64,000 nt of DNA from Pomphorhynchus laevis (Eukaryota > Acanthocephala > Palaeacanthocephala > Echinorhynchida > Pomphorhynchidae), in the NCBI GenBank assembly GCA_012934845.2, contig WNNJ02000704.1, forward strand, positions 1 through 64,000, given 5' to 3'. Below the pieces are notes generated by a model. The model saw nothing but the letters and a program-made list of their open reading frames with translations. It was not told the DNA's origin and ran no database searches. Numbering within the stretch: the first letter of the stretch is position 1; each line of letters opens with the position of its first letter. Made by a program: the position numbers and the translations under genes. Below, piece by piece: positions 11,691-23,139 of this stretch.

Positions 11691-12240
11691 ACTACTCTGT
11701 GCTTTAATCCTCAACATGTGTCTTGTACTGTATATTTGCACAATGCGCTGGTGAGACCTGTGATTGAATATGTTCACGAGGCGGTCTTTTCTTGTGCGGT
11801 CTTTTCTTGTACGCGTCAATAAATTGGCGATTTAAAGAGCATAGACCGTAGCTTTACGAAATTGTGTCCATAAGTGCGACATCTTTCATATCATTCTCGC
11901 TTAAGCAGTTTAGGTTTAGTATATATACATGAGAAATTGATAATGCGTAATCTACTGGCTATGCATCGTATCGTTCATCAAGTAGAGGCGAATCATTCGG
12001 ATTGTATAGTTTATAAGATAATCAGGAGTATATGACGTTCCAAAGAATTAGTAGTTTTGAGTCACGGACGATGCCCATCTCATTTCTGAGTTTCACATCA
12101 AGCGACAAACGGGAGAATCATTTTCTTAATAACATCGTGAATATATCCTATGCTAAATCATTCAAAGTACAGCATATGAGTTAAATGAGTTGCGAACGTA
12201 CTCCTTGGCTGGTACACTACACGTGGTGTTATATATATGC
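11690..12240 (+). mobile_element. LINE family B, 3' coding remnant
   Basis: Plus-strand frames give NALVRPVIEYVHEAVFSC at about 11737-11790 and then RLSSLGLVYIHEKLIMRNLL at about 11910-11970. These align with the C-terminal region of the family B copy at 55.7-56.7 kb (NALVRPHIEYAITASF, SYSDRLTLIDMI). Several frame changes are present. RT catalytic motifs are not recognisable upstream. Confidence 0.55.
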
Positions 12241-12280
12241 TAAAATGATTTTAATATACTAAAATGATTAACAATATATA

Positions 12281-12795
12281 GAATAGTTGCTAAGTCACAC
12301 AAAGACCTTTCGCTTTAAAAACAGCTACATAATCCTTCATGACTTATAGTTCCATACACACTGACTGCTAACGGCGCAGCAATTTTCGTTTTGCACGCTT
12401 TCTGCGCATATTGGTAGCATCAGGCTCATCATAAAGTTGACTACCAACTATTCTCCTTTCCGAAATTTGACTCATCCGAGATTCTAACTGTTGATCTCCG
12501 TACTCGGCTTGCGCTCTTAATTGCTATACTACGAATCCAGAATTGTCAGATTTCACACAGCATATAAAAACTTTTATCATGATCTCCAGAAACTGCATTT
12601 TCCGAAAATGCTCTCTGACACGCTTACAATATATTGTATAGTATGAGATCATGAAGATCGATTGAAATCGGGACTGGTGATCTTGTGATAGATGCTTAAT
12701 TATCTATTGAATAGTTGCTAGGTCACACAAGGTGACTTTCGCATTGAAAACCAGTTACATAATCCTTTCTTCATTACTTATAATTCCATACACAC
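12281..12795 (+). repeat. Pair of approximately 85-bp direct repeats
   Basis: The segment 12281-12362 (gaatagttgctaagtcacac ... tccatacacact) recurs with substitutions at 12709-12795. The last few bases (tccatacacacta) are repeated a third time just before the TIR element at 12812. Origin unknown. Confidence 0.6.
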
Positions 12796-12811
12796 TAAAG
12801 TCCATACACAC

Positions 12812-13620
12812 TATAGGGTTCGAACGTACAAATTTTTGATTCAGATAAATTATTTAAACTGCTAATAAATGTCTAAAGTTTCAGCACCATGACCCAATGC
12901 TCAGAAAACATCATCACCGATATATGCTAAACCTATATCGGTGAACATTTGTCTGTGCATATATCTGTGCATATTTGGTGCATGAATGTGCTGAGTAAAC
13001 AACGATCCAGGATTTCTTATAAAATGCAGCATTTATCGAAAATTGTGTTGTTTGATAAATTAGACTTCGATTCGCGACTTTCAGTTACCATGTTACTTTT
13101 AGGTCGACCACTTCAACATCGAAATGATGAAGTACTCGGCAACACTCATCAGGAGAATGAAGTACCCACTAGTCGTTTCAGCTGCCTGTGTGACATTGGG
13201 AATGAAGGCGTTTCCGACACTTTGCTTAATTGTCTGAGGCTTTCGCTCTTAACCAGATCGAATTGCTGTGCGGACCATCCTTAAGCACTAGGCAGAGCTT
13301 TTGCTGAATTGTCGCTGCACTCGTTGGATCCTTAATGGATACGGCAGGTATAATAGTAGTGCACGGATGTGCTGAGTAAATAACGGTTCAGGATTTCTTA
13401 CGAAATGCGGCATTAATCGAAATTTGTGTTGCTTAATAAACTGGACTTTAATTCCCGACTTTCAGTCACCATGTCACTTCTAGACATGCCGTACAGACTT
13501 CTATAATGCATTTATCCATTAAAAATCCAACGAGTGGATTTTTAATGATCATGGTGCTGAAACATTAGACATTTATTAGAAGTTTAAATAATTTATCTGA
13601 ATTAATCGTGCACCCTATAT
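12812..13620. mobile_element. Non-autonomous DNA transposon-like element with approximately 60-bp TIRs
   Basis: The left end (tatagggt at 12812 ... ttcagcaccatga near 12892) and the right end (tcatggtgctgaaac at about 13548 ... accctata at 13620) are inverted repeats, closely matched over about 58 bases with short unmatched bases near the tips. The TATAGGGT tips and possible TA target duplication are reminiscent of Tc1/mariner relatives. Inside lies a direct duplication of about 125 bases (12978-13103 and 13359-13483, offset 381). No transposase frame is recognised in the 111-residue plus ORF. Confidence 0.6.
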
Positions 13621-14570
13621 AATTGACTTATATATAGTTGACTAATATAATATATTAGTCAATTGACTAATATATAATTGACTCATTCGTGCACCTATAC
13701 AATTGACTAATAATATTGAACTAAAATAATTAGTACTCTATATATTCTGCTACTTAAAATATTAACATTGAGAATGCATATTTTAAAATCATTAAATCGT
13801 CATTAAAAATCTTCTTTCTGTGATTCCAAACTAATAATTAGAATTAATACGGGCAACACAATAAAAAGTACGAAATATTTATAATTTATTTATATAAATT
13901 TTATATTTGATTAATTATTATTAATAAAAATTTCATACTTTCAAGGAAATTGTTAATTTTTATAATCTCTGCTGAATAAAAATAATAAAATATAATTTAA
14001 AATATATTATTTGATCCTATTTAATAAATTATTAAAAAGGATCGATTCTCGACGGGCAAATTCCATAATTCTGTCCTTGTCGTAGTACATGCAAGAGCTA
14101 TATGCTATATAATATGATAATATTATTAACAATATGATAATAATATAATGATATGTCTAAATAAATTGCTATATGATTAAAAATTTCCATTAAAGAGTTA
14201 TTATTCATGATAGCTATACTAAAAATGAGATTACATAAATATTAAGTTCCTTAATAAATTAAACAGAAGGTAATATGTGAAGATGACAAAGATAAATCCC
14301 TTAAACAACAGTTCATCTACTATTGCCTAAAAAATGCTGCCAGTTCGCTCAAGTGACAATTTGGTAATATAGCATACGAGCACAATGAAGATATCAGCAA
14401 CTACGCCAGGATTCTTGAGTCACTAAAATTTGCTTAATTACAAGCCTGGGTAATATTACGTTGTAAAAATATTACGTTTTAACTAATAATTTATTATTTA
14501 ATATTGAACCACTACATTTTTTAATATATTTACATTGTACAAAATACTTCTAAAATTATAATGTAAAAAT
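13621..14570. other. AT-rich intergenic DNA, nothing recognised
   Basis: Low-complexity AT-rich sequence with short tandem atatta-like stretches. No gene supported. Confidence 0.5.
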
Positions 14571-14574
14571 TATC

Positions 14575-14965
14575 AATTAAAAATACATTATGATTGTAGT
14601 CTTCGACACTGAGGCATTTTCATCCTTCAAAAAAATCTGTAACCGAATGATCGCTTAGGCACTTGAGTATACAAGCGACATTGCCTCGCTGAACCGCTAC
14701 GCTTAATCGCTACCCGAGGAAAGCCGTTGATCGAATTTCACCTGTGATCCCGGACATCATCTTTCCGATCTATTCAAAAAAATACAAAGATTCCTAGACC
14801 AAGATACCCAAAGACTTAACACCTACTGGAACGAATGTATAGATCATATTATCGATCTCGTTGTACTTCTCCTTATTCTCGCACTCTGCAAAAGCGGCTA
14901 CCTCACCGATTCTAATGACTGCATTATCCTCGTAACTCGCCGCTATATGGTTTATACAGGTAGCG
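14575..14965 (-). mobile_element. Family E retroelement, 3' end fragment (copy 3)
   Basis: The reverse complement matches the last approximately 370 bases of the family E copy ending near 26150, including the terminal block aatgcctcagtgtcgaagac followed by tacaatcataat. Coding similarity is in broken frames (QRLSSGSD, AMSLVYS). The 5' part is missing. Confidence 0.65.
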
Positions 14966-15031
14966 TACCAAATTAAGATAACCGTAATTATCTTAAATTA
15001 ACTCATGAATTTATAATTTAAGAAAAAAATC

Positions 15032-15215
15032 CTATTTTACGAAATATATTTCTAATTGATTTATGTATATTTCGTCTGATAACCAATTGTGGTCAGTGTC
15101 TATATTTAATGATAGCGTTTCGTTAAATACAAGTTTTAATAGTATAGGCTCTTCAAACGCTCCGTCTTTAACACAACCGTATATATGAAGATTTTGCAGT
15201 AGTTTACTTCTTCTT
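15032..15215 (-). pseudogene. DTD-like C-terminal remnant
   Basis: An open minus-strand stretch of about 60 codons reads SKLLQNLHIYGCVKDGAFEE then PILLKLVFNETLSLNIDTD, ending at a TAG (15034-15032). It aligns with the C-terminal third of D-aminoacyl-tRNA deacylase (YQHWLDVL..RY..KVADGMFGELMQVKLVNDGPVTIELDS). The Gly-cisPro motif (NDGPVT) is replaced by NETLSL. No N-terminal part is found in the 270 bases that separate it from the larger DTD-like gene. It lies head-to-tail behind that gene, suggesting an old tandem duplication. Confidence 0.65.
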
Positions 15216-15486
15216 GTAATAATTAACTTTATAACAAAGTTTATAGTTTCAATTAATATATTCGAATTTTTAAAAGTTTATTAATTCAAGTAAATCAAAT
15301 CAATATTTGTTCTATAACGAATAAAAACCTTCAATGATACAATTTTGAATCATAGTTCAATTTTATAGTAGTAATATTTAGAAATTTAATCTTTATTAAG
15401 AGCAACACAAATTTTGAACACATCATTTGAATTACGTATTATTCTTGATATAGTATTATTTGGACATGTATTTTATGTTAGCTTAA

Positions 15487-15948
15487 TTACACCTGATATA
15501 TAAGAAATTTACTATCTAATTCTATCATTAGTTGTCCTTCATTTACAATTGCAACTTCCACTTGCTCTCCGAAGATTCCATCTTTAATTACACCACCCAA
15601 ATATCTATCACTTAAGATATCAAGCCAGTGTTGATATAATAGCTCTGCCATTTCTTTATCACAAGATATACCCGGAAGTAAGTCATCATTCAATCTCGTG
15701 CAGTACAAATATTTTTGACTAATCGATAGAATATCACCTCTTACGTTGACTATTGTTAGATCATACTCATTATTCTCATTATGAAATATTTTCAGCGAAA
15801 TAATTTGTTCAGCCATTTGTTCAATAATTGTTTGATTGTCCGAAATACAAAAACTAACAAAAAGGACAATGCCACGACATATACTATTGATTGTTTGACC
15901 TGCACAGGATACTGAAGCCGTTGAAACTCGTTGAAGTAAAACTCTCAT
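15487..15948 (-). CDS. DTD1-like protein with altered active-site motifs
   Basis: A 153-residue frame starting at MRVLLQRVSTASV, the normal DTD start; an in-frame Met 23 codons upstream is less likely. The fold is conserved along its length: CRGIVLFVSF, QMAEQIISLKIF, GDILSISQ, LLYQHWLDIL, IKDGIFGEQVEVAIVNEG and IELDS. DTD removes D-amino acids from tRNA using a Ser-Gln-x-Thr motif and a Gly-cisPro motif. Here the first is SQKY (Thr80 to Tyr) and the second is GQLM (Pro lost). The frame is nevertheless open and of family length, unlike the other remnants. It may be a non-catalytic paralogue under new constraint, or a recently lost gene. No introns are seen. Confidence 0.7.
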   Translation of the reverse strand: MRVLLQRVSTASVSCAGQTINSICRGIVLFVSFCISDNQTIIEQMAEQIISLKIFHNENNEYDLTIVNVRGDILSISQKYLYCTRLNDDLLPGISCDKEMAELLYQHWLDILSDRYLGGVIKDGIFGEQVEVAIVNEGQLMIELDSKFLIYQV

Positions 15949-16934
15949 GTCTAGTCTAAAAACGTGAAATTTAAATTTTACTATTTTTAATAATAAATAG
16001 TGGATTTCAAAAGACATTAAGATGTAAACTGCTTCACGTGATCACGTTTAAGAGATCAGGTAATGGCCAATAGCCAGGTCGTGTAGCGCGTGGAGTGAAG
16101 GTGGTAGATCTTTATAGATCTTGTTCCATTCAGCAACCGCCTTAAGCAGGGCAGCTTCCTGTCAGATGCTGCTGAAAGGCCCGTTGTAAGTTTAGTCTGA
16201 GTCAACTAAACTAGGTGGCGACACCGAAAAAGCAACGTTAAAAATTATGACTTAAAAGTTACATGTACTCAACCAGATTGGAAAAATACGCAGGTACTAA
16301 TGATTTTAATCCACTATTAAATAGTGGATTTCGAAAGACATTTATAAAACTCAGAGAGATGTGAACTAAAAAAAGAAAAATTGCAAAATTTTGTCTTTGT
16401 TTAAAATGGTTAAATTTGGAAGCTAGGAGTAGATGTTTTGGAATATTGCACTTTAACTTGTGTATCAATCCCATGCATTACCACATTTTTGATATTACAA
16501 AATGGGATGATACATGTGAAGGTATTTACGTACGGCATAAATCAAAATTTTCGAAAATAATTAAAATTAATTTGATGAGCAAACTTTGAATGCTAGCAAC
16601 TACTGAGATTTTATTGGGTAAATTTATAGCAAATCCTCAAAGGAATAATTTTCACAAGCGATGACACCACTGGGGGAAACAAAGGTCGTCCATTGTATTA
16701 TTTTTTATGAGCAACTATGTCGTTGTACATGATATTGTAACTAAGGATGACACCAGTAATAATATAGCACTTTAATTATGATATATTTGATAATATATAT
16801 TATATTAATGATATATTGATTATATTGATTATATATAATATTATTTTATAATATTAAAAAAATTCTTGGTTATAACTACTTCCAAAAATAATTTTTTAAA
16901 AACGGCATAGATGGATAAGAATGCATTATAAGAC
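15949..16934. other. Spacer with an approximately 300-bp block between short direct repeats
   Basis: A 25-base sequence, taaatagtggatttcRaaag followed by acatt, occurs at 15994-16018 and again at 16318-16342. Between them sits a block of higher GC (about 16030-16240) with protein-like minus-strand residues (LKAVAEWNKIYKDLPPSL). This could be an insertion with a long target duplication or a local segmental duplication. The rest to 16934 is AT-rich with nothing recognised. Confidence 0.35.
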
Positions 16935-18035
16935 TGGCTAAAACATTCTTGACTATAACTACATACAATGGGCGGAAACAAGAAGTACACAGAAAATAAG
17001 GAAAGAGAATGGATTCAAGTCGAGGTGGGGTGTGATACTCCAGGTTGTGAGGTTTGGAGCATTATAAAGGTCAGGATAAACGAACAGCTGTATATAAGGA
17101 TCGATCGTTTTCTGTGGGTTTTGTAATACTGACTAGCGTAGGACCAGTGCTGAGAATAAGCAGGATACAGTCTTGCACAGCGACAGTACAAATGCGGATA
17201 TCGTTCCAGCTTGTGAAGTGAATGCACATCGTGTTCCTCAGGAGATCACCTCCCACGGGCTAAACAGTACACCCCATAATGGAAGTCCAGTTATTGTAAG
17301 CTCATTGACACCAATCCGTATTTTGAAAAGAGGATATAAAAAATCTATCACTATTACGATACAGTTCCCAATAGAAAAGGCACAAGATACCTATTTTGAA
17401 ACTACGCGTTCTCAATCGTCTCATAAAAAAATGCGAGTGACAACCCGCGTCATTGTCAAGCTAGCACAGCTGCGAAATCGACGGATTTATCGAATTCGAG
17501 GCATAATATAGTTCAAGATTAACCCTATAATGTGCAAATTGTTGACACCAATGACACCCACAGACGATCAATGATATCCTGCTTGTGCGCGTATTCAGGC
17601 AACATATCTCCAGCTGGTAGGTATATAGCAACGAACTCTAGTCCTATAAAGCCTAGTGATTTTATCAAAGCAAAATCTGTTGAGCAGATTCGGCATCATT
17701 ATGATAGGATATATAACGTGTTATTCAGTGGACTTCCTGAGTTCAATGCCAGAAATTCACAGGACCGTGTGGATTATGACGTGTCTAATCTACGTAAGGC
17801 ATTATCCCACCTATTGCATAAAGGTGATAAAGAGTTAGCATCAGTTATCAACGTGAAGAAGCTATTTCGGCTTGGTAAAATAATGCATGAGAAACCAAGG
17901 CTACTAAAGGTAATATTGTCCTCTTATGATCATGCGCGCTTGTTCTTAATGTGTGGATTTCGTCTTAAAGGACTCCCATATTGTATACTTCGTGATCTCT
18001 CATCAGTGATCCTCCAAGCCGGAAGATCACTGATT
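16935..18035 (+). mobile_element. LINE family B, ORF1 part of a 5'-end copy
   Basis: The 5' leader (aaacattcttgactataact) precedes an ATG at 16968. ORF1 begins MGGNKKYTENKEREW and carries the cysteine module C-D-T-P-G-C-E-V-W-S, followed in a shifted frame by FCGFCNTD near 17111. The C-terminal RNA-binding-like domain is at about 17690-18010: IYNVLFSGLPEFNA, KKLFRLGKI, KPRLLKVILSS, FRLKGLPYCILRDLS. Order and motifs match ORF1 of the family B copy at 42.0-43.1 kb. At about 18036 it is joined abruptly to an internal, antisense piece of LINE A1. Several frame changes and stops. Confidence 0.7.
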
Positions 18036-18560
18036 TTCCGAAAGGAGCACTCGAACGGCGGATTTGGTGATGCGTTGTAGGGATAAGATGATGGATTTTG
18101 GAGAATTGGCAAAAACAACTGAGACAGTAATCGATATTAGGACAGAGGAGCGATGCAAGAAAATACATATAAGAACGGAAGTCGATAAGGGGGCGGATAC
18201 GGCGTATGTTACCAAGAATTAAGTTAGACGAACGAACCTTGTCACGGACGAAAGGTTTAAGGGAAATGTAATCATCAAAATAAACGCCTAAGAAAGTGAG
18301 ATCGCGAACTATGGGATGATTGATGAGGTAAAAGATACAGGTGGAGTAGATATGTTAGGGTAACATATCCACTCCACATGTATCTACTCCACGGAAAAGG
18401 ATCCACATTATTTTGAACTTGTCGTGATTTAGAACAAGATGAAGATGGGAGATACGTTTGTAGATAGAAGAAAGACAGTTGGAAGAAGAAATGCCGATAC
18501 TTGGTATGCGATGGGCGGGTGTATGCGCATAGATGAGGATGTCATCTATGATTTTATATG
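18036..18560 (-). mobile_element. LINE A1 internal RT fragment
   Basis: From gagcactcgaacggcgga to about 18560, the plus strand matches the antisense of A1 RT (compare 21691-22155). It includes the conserved patterns gatgatggattttggagaat and ggatccacattattttg. Neither the 3' hairpin nor the 5' part is present. It contains an added 25-base-arm hairpin at 18333-18385. Confidence 0.7.
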
Positions 18561-18594
18561 ATATCATTTATAATTTTAAATGTCATCTAAAATT

Positions 18595-19215
18595 AGTGGA
18601 ATTTTTGAACGACTAGCTGGATTCTCTTTAGATTATCCAAGTTTTACAGCATGTTGAAACGTTAGTGCCTAGTGCTAGCGCTCTGAATATCCACTGAGTA
18701 CTATCGTCGGCGCAGGATGATGTAAGCGATTAGGTCGTATGGCAACTGATTCGTGACGATATTCGTATACTAGTTTGCAGACACATATTAAGTATTGAAG
18801 TATAGAGCAGTATAACATTCTTACATTTCACAGATTAAATGACTTATCCTGGAAATATATTTCGAAAAGTATTAGATCGGTAAGGAGTCTATAAATTCAC
18901 AGGAAAGTTTCGTGAAATTTTCAACGACTAGCTGGATTCTTTATAGACTATCAAGTATTAAGTATCAAGTTGAAATGTTAGTTCTCTGTGCCAGCGACCT
19001 GATGATCAATGAGTACTATCGCCGGTGCAGGATGATGTTGGTGGTTAGATCGTGTAACAACTGGTTCTTGAATATTTTCGTACAGGAGTATGCAGACACA
19101 TATTTAGGAAACATTCTTACATTTCACAGATTAAATGCCTTACCCTTGAAATATATTTCGAAAAGTGCTAGACTGGTAAGGAGTCTAGCGTCGAATGTTT
19201 ACATATACAGTGGGT
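18595..19215. repeat. Two tandem approximately 315-bp units (repeat C)
   Basis: The unit marked by aacgactagctggattct starts at 18608 and again at about 18923. Shared blocks include gcaggatgatgt, aacattcttacatttcacag, aatatatttcgaaaag and gtaaggagtct. The same unit occurs in opposite orientation at 28733-29130. No reading frame is conserved between units, so this is a non-coding repeat of unknown class. Confidence 0.65.
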
Positions 19216-19827
19216 AAAATTTCAAATTCATTAGTAAATTGTTATTGAAAATTATTACAAACGAAGGCAATATGTACATACATTTAAGTGACCACCATTG
19301 ATCTCATTTATCTATCCGAAGAGAATCTAAAATAAAATCAGAAACCCGCAAATTTATTTACAATAAGATTAAAATTTGTATTAAATTGACATTCAAATTG
19401 ACCGTTATTTATATTTGTAATGAGATCACGTCACTGCTCAATTTGTGCAAATATACGGATGTAGTAAATTTGAATAACTAATAGCAAAATGCACGAATTT
19501 GATAAAGTGTAAACGACGTCTACAATTGAGCAGTAAGTAGCTTTTATTTATCGATAAAATAAATATTAGATAAGCTCGAAAATCGTGATAAGTTAAGATA
19601 ATTAAAACAATAAAATTTTAATTTTTAAATTTAATTTATTACTCTCCATTATTTATTTTAAAATATAAACATTTAAAATTTATCAGCTTTAATTAAAACT
19701 ATTTATATTTTTTAATTTAAATTTAATCTATAATTCATATATTAAATTATATATTATAAATATACAATTAGTTAATTTCAGAAAACAATATAATTAAAAT
19801 TTAACTCAATTTTATAATTTGGTAATT
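19216..19827. other. AT-rich spacer, nothing recognised
   Basis: AT-rich sequence without supported coding potential or structured repeats. Confidence 0.5.
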
Positions 19828-19915
19828 TTCTGAAGATGCTAACAGAGGTTAGCTAAATATCAATAAAATTTTCCTTCTTTCTTTAATGCGGCTCCAATAA
19901 TTCTTTATCAATAAA
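19828..19915 (+). repeat. Solo Penelope-like tail with hammerhead-like hairpin
   Basis: ctgaagatgctaacag then aggttagc forms a perfect gctaac/gttagc stem, followed by taaatatc (GAAA changed to TAAA) and ccttctttctttaatgcggctccaataat. The block matches the tail of the Penelope-like element at 2683-2768 but has no coding region beside it. Confidence 0.5.
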
Positions 19916-19977
19916 TGGATCATTATCAACTATTTAAAAATGATAATAATATTTTACTAAAATATAATGAAGTTTAA

Positions 19978-20090
19978 TATATTGTATATTTAATATAATG
20001 ACGTATAATATATTTAATAAAATAAATATATTGTATATTAATATATTGTATATTTAATATAATGACGTATAATATATTTAATAAAATAAA
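19978..20090 (+). repeat. AT-rich short tandem duplication
   Basis: atattgtatatttaatataa then tgacgtataatatatttaat is present twice in a row, with a small linker. Confidence 0.6.
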
Positions 20091-20154
20091 ATGACGTTTA
20101 TTTTAAATTTCAATTTTTTATTTTAACTTGATTTAAATTATAAAAAATCTAAAA

Positions 20155-20806
20155 ACAATTATTAATTTTATTATTTAATTATTAAATTTTGATTTAGCAT
20201 TATTATGTTTTGTTTTGTTTATAATTATATTAAATACGTAGACTCAGTTAGCTGATTTGGTAAACAGATGCATATTTCAAATTAGGTTACTATAAAAATA
20301 CAATCAAACAGCAAATAGTAAAATATATAAATCAACACAATAATATAAAGAATAATTACTACAAAAAATTAAACTACAAACAATTACTAAATTTGCCTTG
20401 ACAACTTTAGTAATTTTTTGTAGTTTCTTGACGATGATGGCAATAGCTATTGAAATATCGGATATTAACGTCTTGTTGTATTAAATAAAAATACTTTTCT
20501 TCGTTCCATAAAGATTTTATTTAAAAACGAAAGAAATGGATATTTTTACAATTTTATTAACCATACTCAAAAACGTAGTTTTTGAGTATAAAAACTTTAA
20601 TATAAAGAATAAATTTAAACTCTTAAGTGGCAAACTTTAATATAAAGAATAAATATTATTTATATTTATTATACTTATTATTTATTTTATTAACAATTAT
20701 TAATTTTATTATTTAATTATTAAATTTTGATTTAGCATTATTTTGCATTATTATGTTTTGTTTATTTTATAATTATATTAAATACGTAGACTCAGTTAGC
20801 TGATTT
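20155..20806 (+). repeat. Direct repeat pair, about 105 bp each
   Basis: The sequence from aattattaattttattatt to acgtagactcagttagctga at 20155-20262 recurs at 20692-20806 with a small insertion. A hammerhead-like motif variant (gacgatgatggcaatagcta then ttgaaatatc, near 20430-20462) lies between the copies. Confidence 0.6.
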
Positions 20807-20859
20807 AATTAATTTTCAAAATTCAAAATCAGCAATTTAAAAAAATCGTCTTTATTTAC

Positions 20860-21130
20860 TTCAGCGTTTGTTCCGCTTCGTTACGGAGTCTGCTTCTTCC
20901 ACTGTCAAGCCAATGGGCCTTATTGATAGTTGATGTTTGCTTGCGAGAATAATGCGACCATACCATTGTAGTCGCCTTTCGCAAAGTTCATTAAGGCACA
21001 ATTTCATACTGTTGATGCGACGGTTTTGTTTTACGATTGGTTTGTCACGAAGTCTATCGAAAACCCTCCTCCTTTCTCAGCACGGGCTTGGGACCGGCCA
21101 TGGCGGAGTTAAAAAAATGTCTTGATTCTT
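20860..21130 (-). mobile_element. Possible RTE-like LINE C-terminal remnant
   Basis: The reverse complement reads CLNELCERRLQWYGRIILA and RKEEGF-like residues. R-R-L-Q-W-Y-G-R resembles the RRLRWYGHV segment near the C-terminus of RTE-type elements. The match is short and the call is tentative. Confidence 0.3.
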
Positions 21131-21247
21131 ATAAATACATACCATTTCAGTTCCGCTCGCGGAAAATATTGTCAATAAGATTAATATTATAAATCACGTT
21201 AAAAATTGTCTTGGTGATATAAAGAATATATACAAGCTTAAGCACAC

Positions 21248-23137
21248 AAAGCGTTAGTAAAAAAAAGATTTATTTTAACGTGGCAAATGCGTGCCAGCGC
21301 ACGCTTACATGACCACAACAAAAACAAAACTGTGAATCAGGCGTCGAGAAGGTGTGAACGGAGGAGGTGTTTGAATGTGATAAAAGAGGGAGCGCGGCGG
21401 ACGTCGAGAGGGAGTTGATTCCAGGCGAGTGAGGCGGCGACGAGGAAGGATCGGAGACCGTAGTTGTTGGAGTAATTAGGAACGTGGAGTAAGAGGGTAT
21501 GACAGGAACGAAGCGATAGCGAGGTGGGGCGAGTATCGTCTAAGAAAGGAAGGTTGATGAACGATGGGGAGCCGACAGCGATGAGACGAAAAGTAATGAG
21601 AAGAAGGCGGAGTTTGATGCGGATGTAGATGGTGGGCCAGGAGAGTTGGGCAAAATATGTGGATGTGTGGTCGAAGCGACGGAGGCGAAAGAGCACTCGA
21701 ACGGCGGTGTTGATTATTCGTTGTAGGGGTAGGATGATGGATTTTGGAGAATTGGCGAAAAGGCTAAGGCAGTAATCGATTTTAGGGAAAAGAAGCGATG
21801 AAAGAAGAGACATACAAGAACGGAAGTCGATAAGGGGGCGGATACGGCGGATGTCACGAAGAATTAAGTTAGACGAGCGGACCTTGTCACGGACGAAGGG
21901 TTTAAGGGAAAGGTGATCATCGAAATGGAAGCCTAAGAAAGTGAGATTGTGGACTACAGGGATGATCGATGAGGCAAAAGATACAATGGGAGGAGATATG
22001 CTTGGTTTACGGGGAAGGATCCACATTATTTTGGACTTTTCGGCGTTTAGAACGAGATGGAGATTGGAGAGACGCTTGTAGATAGAAGAGAGACAGTTGG
22101 AGGCAGAAATGGCGATATCGTGTATGCGATGTGCGGGTGCATGAGCATAGATTAGAATGTCATCGGCGTATTGCATGACGTTAAAGGAGTAAGGTTTGAT
22201 AAATGGAGAGAGATCGCCAAGCAAAAGAGAGAAAAGCAGGGGACCTAGGACTGAACCTTGTGGAACCCCGCAAAAAATAGGGATGGGAGGGGAGGATGAT
22301 GAATTAGAACAGACGCGAAAGGAACGGTCGGATAGATATGAGGCGAACCAAGCTACGGAGGAGGAAGAAAAGCCGTAATCATAACGAAGGCGAGAAAGGA
22401 GGACGGAGTGGTCGACAATGTCGAATGCGGAGGAGAGATCAGGGAGATGAGAACACTATATAGAGCCTTGTCTCGAGAAATGAGTAAGTCGTTGTACACT
22501 TTTATGCATGCGATTTCTGTCGAGTGATTAGAGCGGAAAGCGGATTGGAAAGGAGGGTACAGATTGGATGAGGAGAGATAAGCGTTGATTTGTATTAAGA
22601 TGAGGCGTTCTAAGAGCTTAGAAAGAGTAGGGAGTAGTGAAATGGGGCGATAGCTAGAAGGAAGGGAGGGGTCGAGCGATTGTTTCTTAAGGAGGGGACG
22701 AACGATTGCGGATTTCCAGTGTGAAGGGAAGATACGACTGCGGATGGACGAGTTAAACAAGGTTGTGAGAAATGGGGATATCGATGAGCATATAGATTTT
22801 AATATGTGGGTAGGCAGGGGATCGGCAGGTGAGGTTTTGTTGGGCAAGGACATGAGGACAGATGATACTTCTGTAGGTGATACAGGGAGAAGATGAAAGA
22901 GTTCGGGAAGGATGAGAGTAGACTGGGCAGAGTGGAATAGGATGGATACCGGGGTGTGAGAGAGCAGCGTGGATACTTTAGTCTGGAGAAATGACGAATA
23001 ATCATTAGCATTGATGTTGCAAGGCGTAGAGGAACGAGCCAGGATTGAGTTAAAAGTATGCCAGAGAGTCTTAGAGTTGAATGAAGTGATTATTTTATGC
23101 TACCAGAAGGAGTTGCATTTGGTACGTAGTAAAGGAG
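21248..23137 (-). mobile_element. LINE A1 copy, 5'-truncated, young
   Basis: The 3' end on the minus strand is the tail ccacgttaaaataaatc plus poly-T and the hairpin gcgtgcgctggcacgc. RT motifs in minus frames are LLFSLLLGDL-like, MQYADDILIYAHAP (about 22170) and LNAEKSKIMWILPRKP. Upstream are SYRPISLLPTLSKLLERLI and the SNHSTEIACIKVYNDLL block. One single-base frame change near 22450 splits the RT into two frames (295 and 166 residues). Sequence is nearly identical to the A1 copy at 45920-47519, so insertion was recent. It is truncated at about 23137, next to a family E element. Confidence 0.85.
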
Positions 23138-23139
23138 AA

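Noticed and set aside
12812-12835. ggttcgaacg as a tRNA B box
   Set aside because: No A box, acceptor stem or cloverleaf can be drawn around it; it belongs to an inverted-repeat end.
12949-13284. 111-residue frame inside the TIR element as a transposase
   Set aside because: It has no catalytic acidic pattern or helix-turn-helix that I recognise, and overlaps a non-coding direct duplication.
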